Below are positions 46,997 to 48,562 of a stretch of DNA of 48,562 bases, piece by piece. This DNA comes from Candidatus Zixiibacteriota bacterium (GTDB taxonomy: Bacteria; Zixibacteria; MSB-5A5; CAIYYT01), in assembly GCA_020853795.1 (NCBI GenBank), contig JADYYF010000064.1, forward strand, positions 1 through 48,562, in the 5' to 3' direction. The position numbers were made by a program, and so were the translations under genes. Every line of letters starts with the position of its first letter. Positions within the stretch are counted from its first letter, which is position 1. A model generated the notes under the pieces. That model was not told the origin of the DNA. It ran no database searches and saw nothing but the letters and a program-made list of their open reading frames with translations.

Positions 46997-47935
46997 TTAC
47001 ATGAATGTGAAGCAGTAGCCCAGTCCTCGCTCCAACAATACTCCTGTGACGTGAATCCGCTGGTCACCCAGAAATTGAACTCGCCATTCCGTCAGCCTTC
47101 CACCATGCGGCGACCACTTATACATGACTACCGTCTCAGAATCCACGAATGACGGACTCCGAACCAGGCTTTCGTATTTCTCGAATTCCGCGAGTTTGTA
47201 TCGTTCCTTATCGCTGTAGACGGCGAGCAGGCCACTTGCCATAAGCCTATTCAAGTCATGGCCGCATACGATTCGTCTAATACTATCATACTGCGCAACC
47301 GCTTCCCACAACGGCTTGCTCAGCATACCATTCGAATACTCCCAAATGTCGCAAGCGCTCTCGAGCACCAATGACGGGAATTCATAGCAGGCCGCGAGCC
47401 GTACCAGATCGTGACTCAATTGCAGTCGCGATACGGAATCGGCGGGAACGTGCAGCAGGTCCGACTCGAGGTAGGCGACGGACGTTTCATTGTCCGTAAA
47501 AAGCTCTTCGCGCGATCCGAGACTGTCAATTGCGAAAATGAGTGCAAACGACGGCCGTCCCTCCCTGCGAAACGAGACCAGGAAAAAGGCGGACTTCAAG
47601 AATGACGAGGAGAAGCGATCTACTATGAAAGCATCGCTCTCAAAACATAATGATGTTCGCTCGTCACCTTGATGCACTTCAAGCCAGTTGTGCAGTTGTT
47701 TACGAATCTCCGGCTCGCGATCACGATCTGATGTGTGGGATAACTCCGACCAGTACCCCATCCCATACTGGAACCGATCCGAGACGACTAACTGAGCAAC
47801 CGAGTCGGGATAGAGGTGACCGGGATCCAATTCCTGACCGCGTGCATCTTCAGAATGTTCCAGGCACAAGAGTGCCGAGGCTGACAGCAAAAGAAGAACT
47901 GACGCCGTTTGCCGCAAACATCTCACGATGCGCAT
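46997..47935 (-). CDS. Secreted hypothetical protein, related to the next gene
   Basis: A 312-residue protein from ATG 47935. Longer frames to 47968 or 48109 are possible, but the latter runs through a host repeat unit and is rejected. Residues 1-~30 form a signal peptide (CLRQTASVLLLLSASALLC), possibly a lipoprotein with an imperfect lipobox. The mature part is not recognised. Its end (KWSPHGGRLTEWRVQFLGDQ, then RGLGYCFTF) resembles the end of the protein at 48113 (TWSPVTSALREWRIKFSAAG, then HRLGFRFRP), so the two are tandem paralogues. Cell-envelope location is likely; function unknown. Confidence 0.65.
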   Translation of the reverse strand: MRIVRCLRQTASVLLLLSASALLCLEHSEDARGQELDPGHLYPDSVAQLVVSDRFQYGMGYWSELSHTSDRDREPEIRKQLHNWLEVHQGDERTSLCFESDAFIVDRFSSSFLKSAFFLVSFRREGRPSFALIFAIDSLGSREELFTDNETSVAYLESDLLHVPADSVSRLQLSHDLVRLAACYEFPSLVLESACDIWEYSNGMLSKPLWEAVAQYDSIRRIVCGHDLNRLMASGLLAVYSDKERYKLAEFEKYESLVRSPSFVDSETVVMYKWSPHGGRLTEWRVQFLGDQRIHVTGVLLERGLGYCFTFM

Positions 47936-48000
47936 GCCTCCGTCTGGAACTCTAACCGTCCTCGCCATTGCCTCATTTCTTCTCCCGCGCCTCTCTCGTA

Positions 48001-48080
48001 GGTCAGGATCCCTGCGATCCTGACACAATGTCAACTCGCCCCCCTCTCCCCTTGGGAGAGGGGCCGGGGGTGAGGGCCTT
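48001..48080. repeat. Host interspersed repeats between the two secreted paralogues
   Basis: The unit GGTCAGGATCCCTGCGATCC with TGAC (48001-48024) and the palindromic unit CCCTCTCCCCTTGGGAGAGG with its GGGGGTGAGGG tail (48039-48080), as at 4.5 kb and 46.6-46.9 kb. Confidence 0.8.
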
Positions 48081-48112
48081 CTGCCGAGTAATCTCAACCG
48101 GCTCGCCATTCT

Positions 48113-48562
48113 TCAATCCCTGAAGAACCCCGGCGGCCGAAACCTGAATCCCAACCTGTGTACGATCGTCCGAGTCTGGATCGTCTCCACGCCCGCCGCG
48201 CTGAACTTAATTCGCCACTCCCGCAATGCGCTCGTCACGGGACTCCAAGTGTGAATGAGGACTTCCGTGACACTTCTCTCCGGGTCTCGCCGCACCTCGT
48301 TGCGCAAACCCCGTAACAGGCAAAACGCCAGCGTGTCGACGAAGGCGTCTTCACCACTCGGTATGGAACCTATCGGCAACGGGCAATCAATGAACGGCTC
48401 ACTCAGACGCTCGGCAAGACTCGGATTGTTCGCGGCCAGCATCAACAGGTTCTGATCAGTCATTAGTTGTGTGTAGTGCTGAATATCGTCAACGCTGGTC
48501 AAGAACAGAGTCGGGTACTCCCAGCCGGTCAACATGATCGTCTCTCGTGCCAACCCGAAGTA
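48113..48562 (-). CDS. Hypothetical protein, 5' partial, paralogue of the preceding gene
   Basis: The frame is open at the right edge (reading YFGLARETIMLTG inward), so its start lies outside the window. About 150 residues are visible. The C-terminal ~45 residues share a W-[ST]-P-x-x-x-x-L-x-E-W-R pattern and a closing aromatic strand with the protein at 46997-47935. The two genes are separated by ~175 bases filled with host repeats. No catalytic motif is seen. Confidence 0.6.
   Translation of the reverse strand, partial: YFGLARETIMLTGWEYPTLFLTSVDDIQHYTQLMTDQNLLMLAANNPSLAERLSEPFIDCPLPIGSIPSGEDAFVDTLAFCLLRGLRNEVRRDPERSVTEVLIHTWSPVTSALREWRIKFSAAGVETIQTRTIVHRLGFRFRPPGFFRD

Noticed and set aside
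47936-48109. N-terminal extension of the secreted protein at 46997
   Set aside because: The extension translates a host interspersed repeat; the signal peptide begins at 47935, or at most at 47968.
1-48562. CRISPR array
   Set aside because: No regularly spaced repeat-spacer pattern was seen; the Cas4-like nuclease at 40038 sits with recombination genes and has no cas1 or cas2 nearby.
913-48562. Possible homology between the lipoprotein at 913 and the protein at 48113 (both have a VDDI segment after a hydrophobic strand)
   Set aside because: The similarity is limited to a few residues and could not be extended by eye.

Overview
The window reads as chromosome of a Gram-negative bacterium that is not a close relative of the usual model species. 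The flanks are GC-rich. They carry a PEP-CTERM protein, a secreted deiminase-like enzyme ending in a type I dockerin, an ETF-ubiquinone oxidoreductase, lipoprotein and beta-barrel-like proteins, and short GC-rich palindromic repeats between genes. Dockerin tails of this wording together with PEP-CTERM signals are common in uncultured FCB-group lineages such as Zixibacteria. That placement is inference, because no marker gene is present.

Layout. (1) 1-2.8 kb: the 3' end of an RHS polymorphic-toxin gene with an HEVGH metallopeptidase-like tip, a lipoprotein directly behind it, a frameshifted RHS core remnant, and a membrane-anchored protein. (2) 2.9-10.1 kb: host genes (transglutaminase-like protein, ETF-QO, tRNA-Pro, PEP-CTERM protein, barrel-like protein, dockerin deiminase). 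(3) 10.25-43.27 kb: a ~33 kb integrated island bracketed by two nearly identical tRNA-Arg(TCT) genes, with a tyrosine integrase just inside the left one. (4) 43.5-48.6 kb: host genes again (ADP-ribosylglycohydrolase, zinc alcohol dehydrogenase, SRPBCC protein, two related secreted proteins), with more intergenic repeats.

Inside the island the mobility genes lie towards both ends: integrase, a MerR-like protein, two replication-relaxation proteins, two HerA/VirD4-like ATPases, a RuvC-like nuclease, a large serine recombinase, and a recombination operon (putative annealing protein, Cas4/AddB-like nuclease, DUF932 protein). No relaxase or type IV secretion channel is visible. Regulation is layered. 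There is a LexA with GTTC-N7-GTTC boxes, a second LexA-like repressor with its own repeat operator, an XRE protein with a likely element-wide TTGCC-N6-GGCAA operator, and an XRE-ImmA (repressor-protease) pair with a shared 19-bp operator.

The centre (21.8-38.8 kb) is a defence-type cargo region of three modules: LexA-like repressor/DUF2188/KAP NTPase; a seven-gene operon AbiEi-AbiEii-PLD/SNF2 helicase-DNA methylase-two small unknown proteins-OLD nuclease; and an XRE-ImmA pair upstream of a 55-residue zinc-ribbon protein, a GIY-YIG protein and a membrane-anchored TIR protein. The second and third are the best candidates for an undescribed system. I cannot match either gene set to a named defence system from the sequence alone, and database comparison would decide this.
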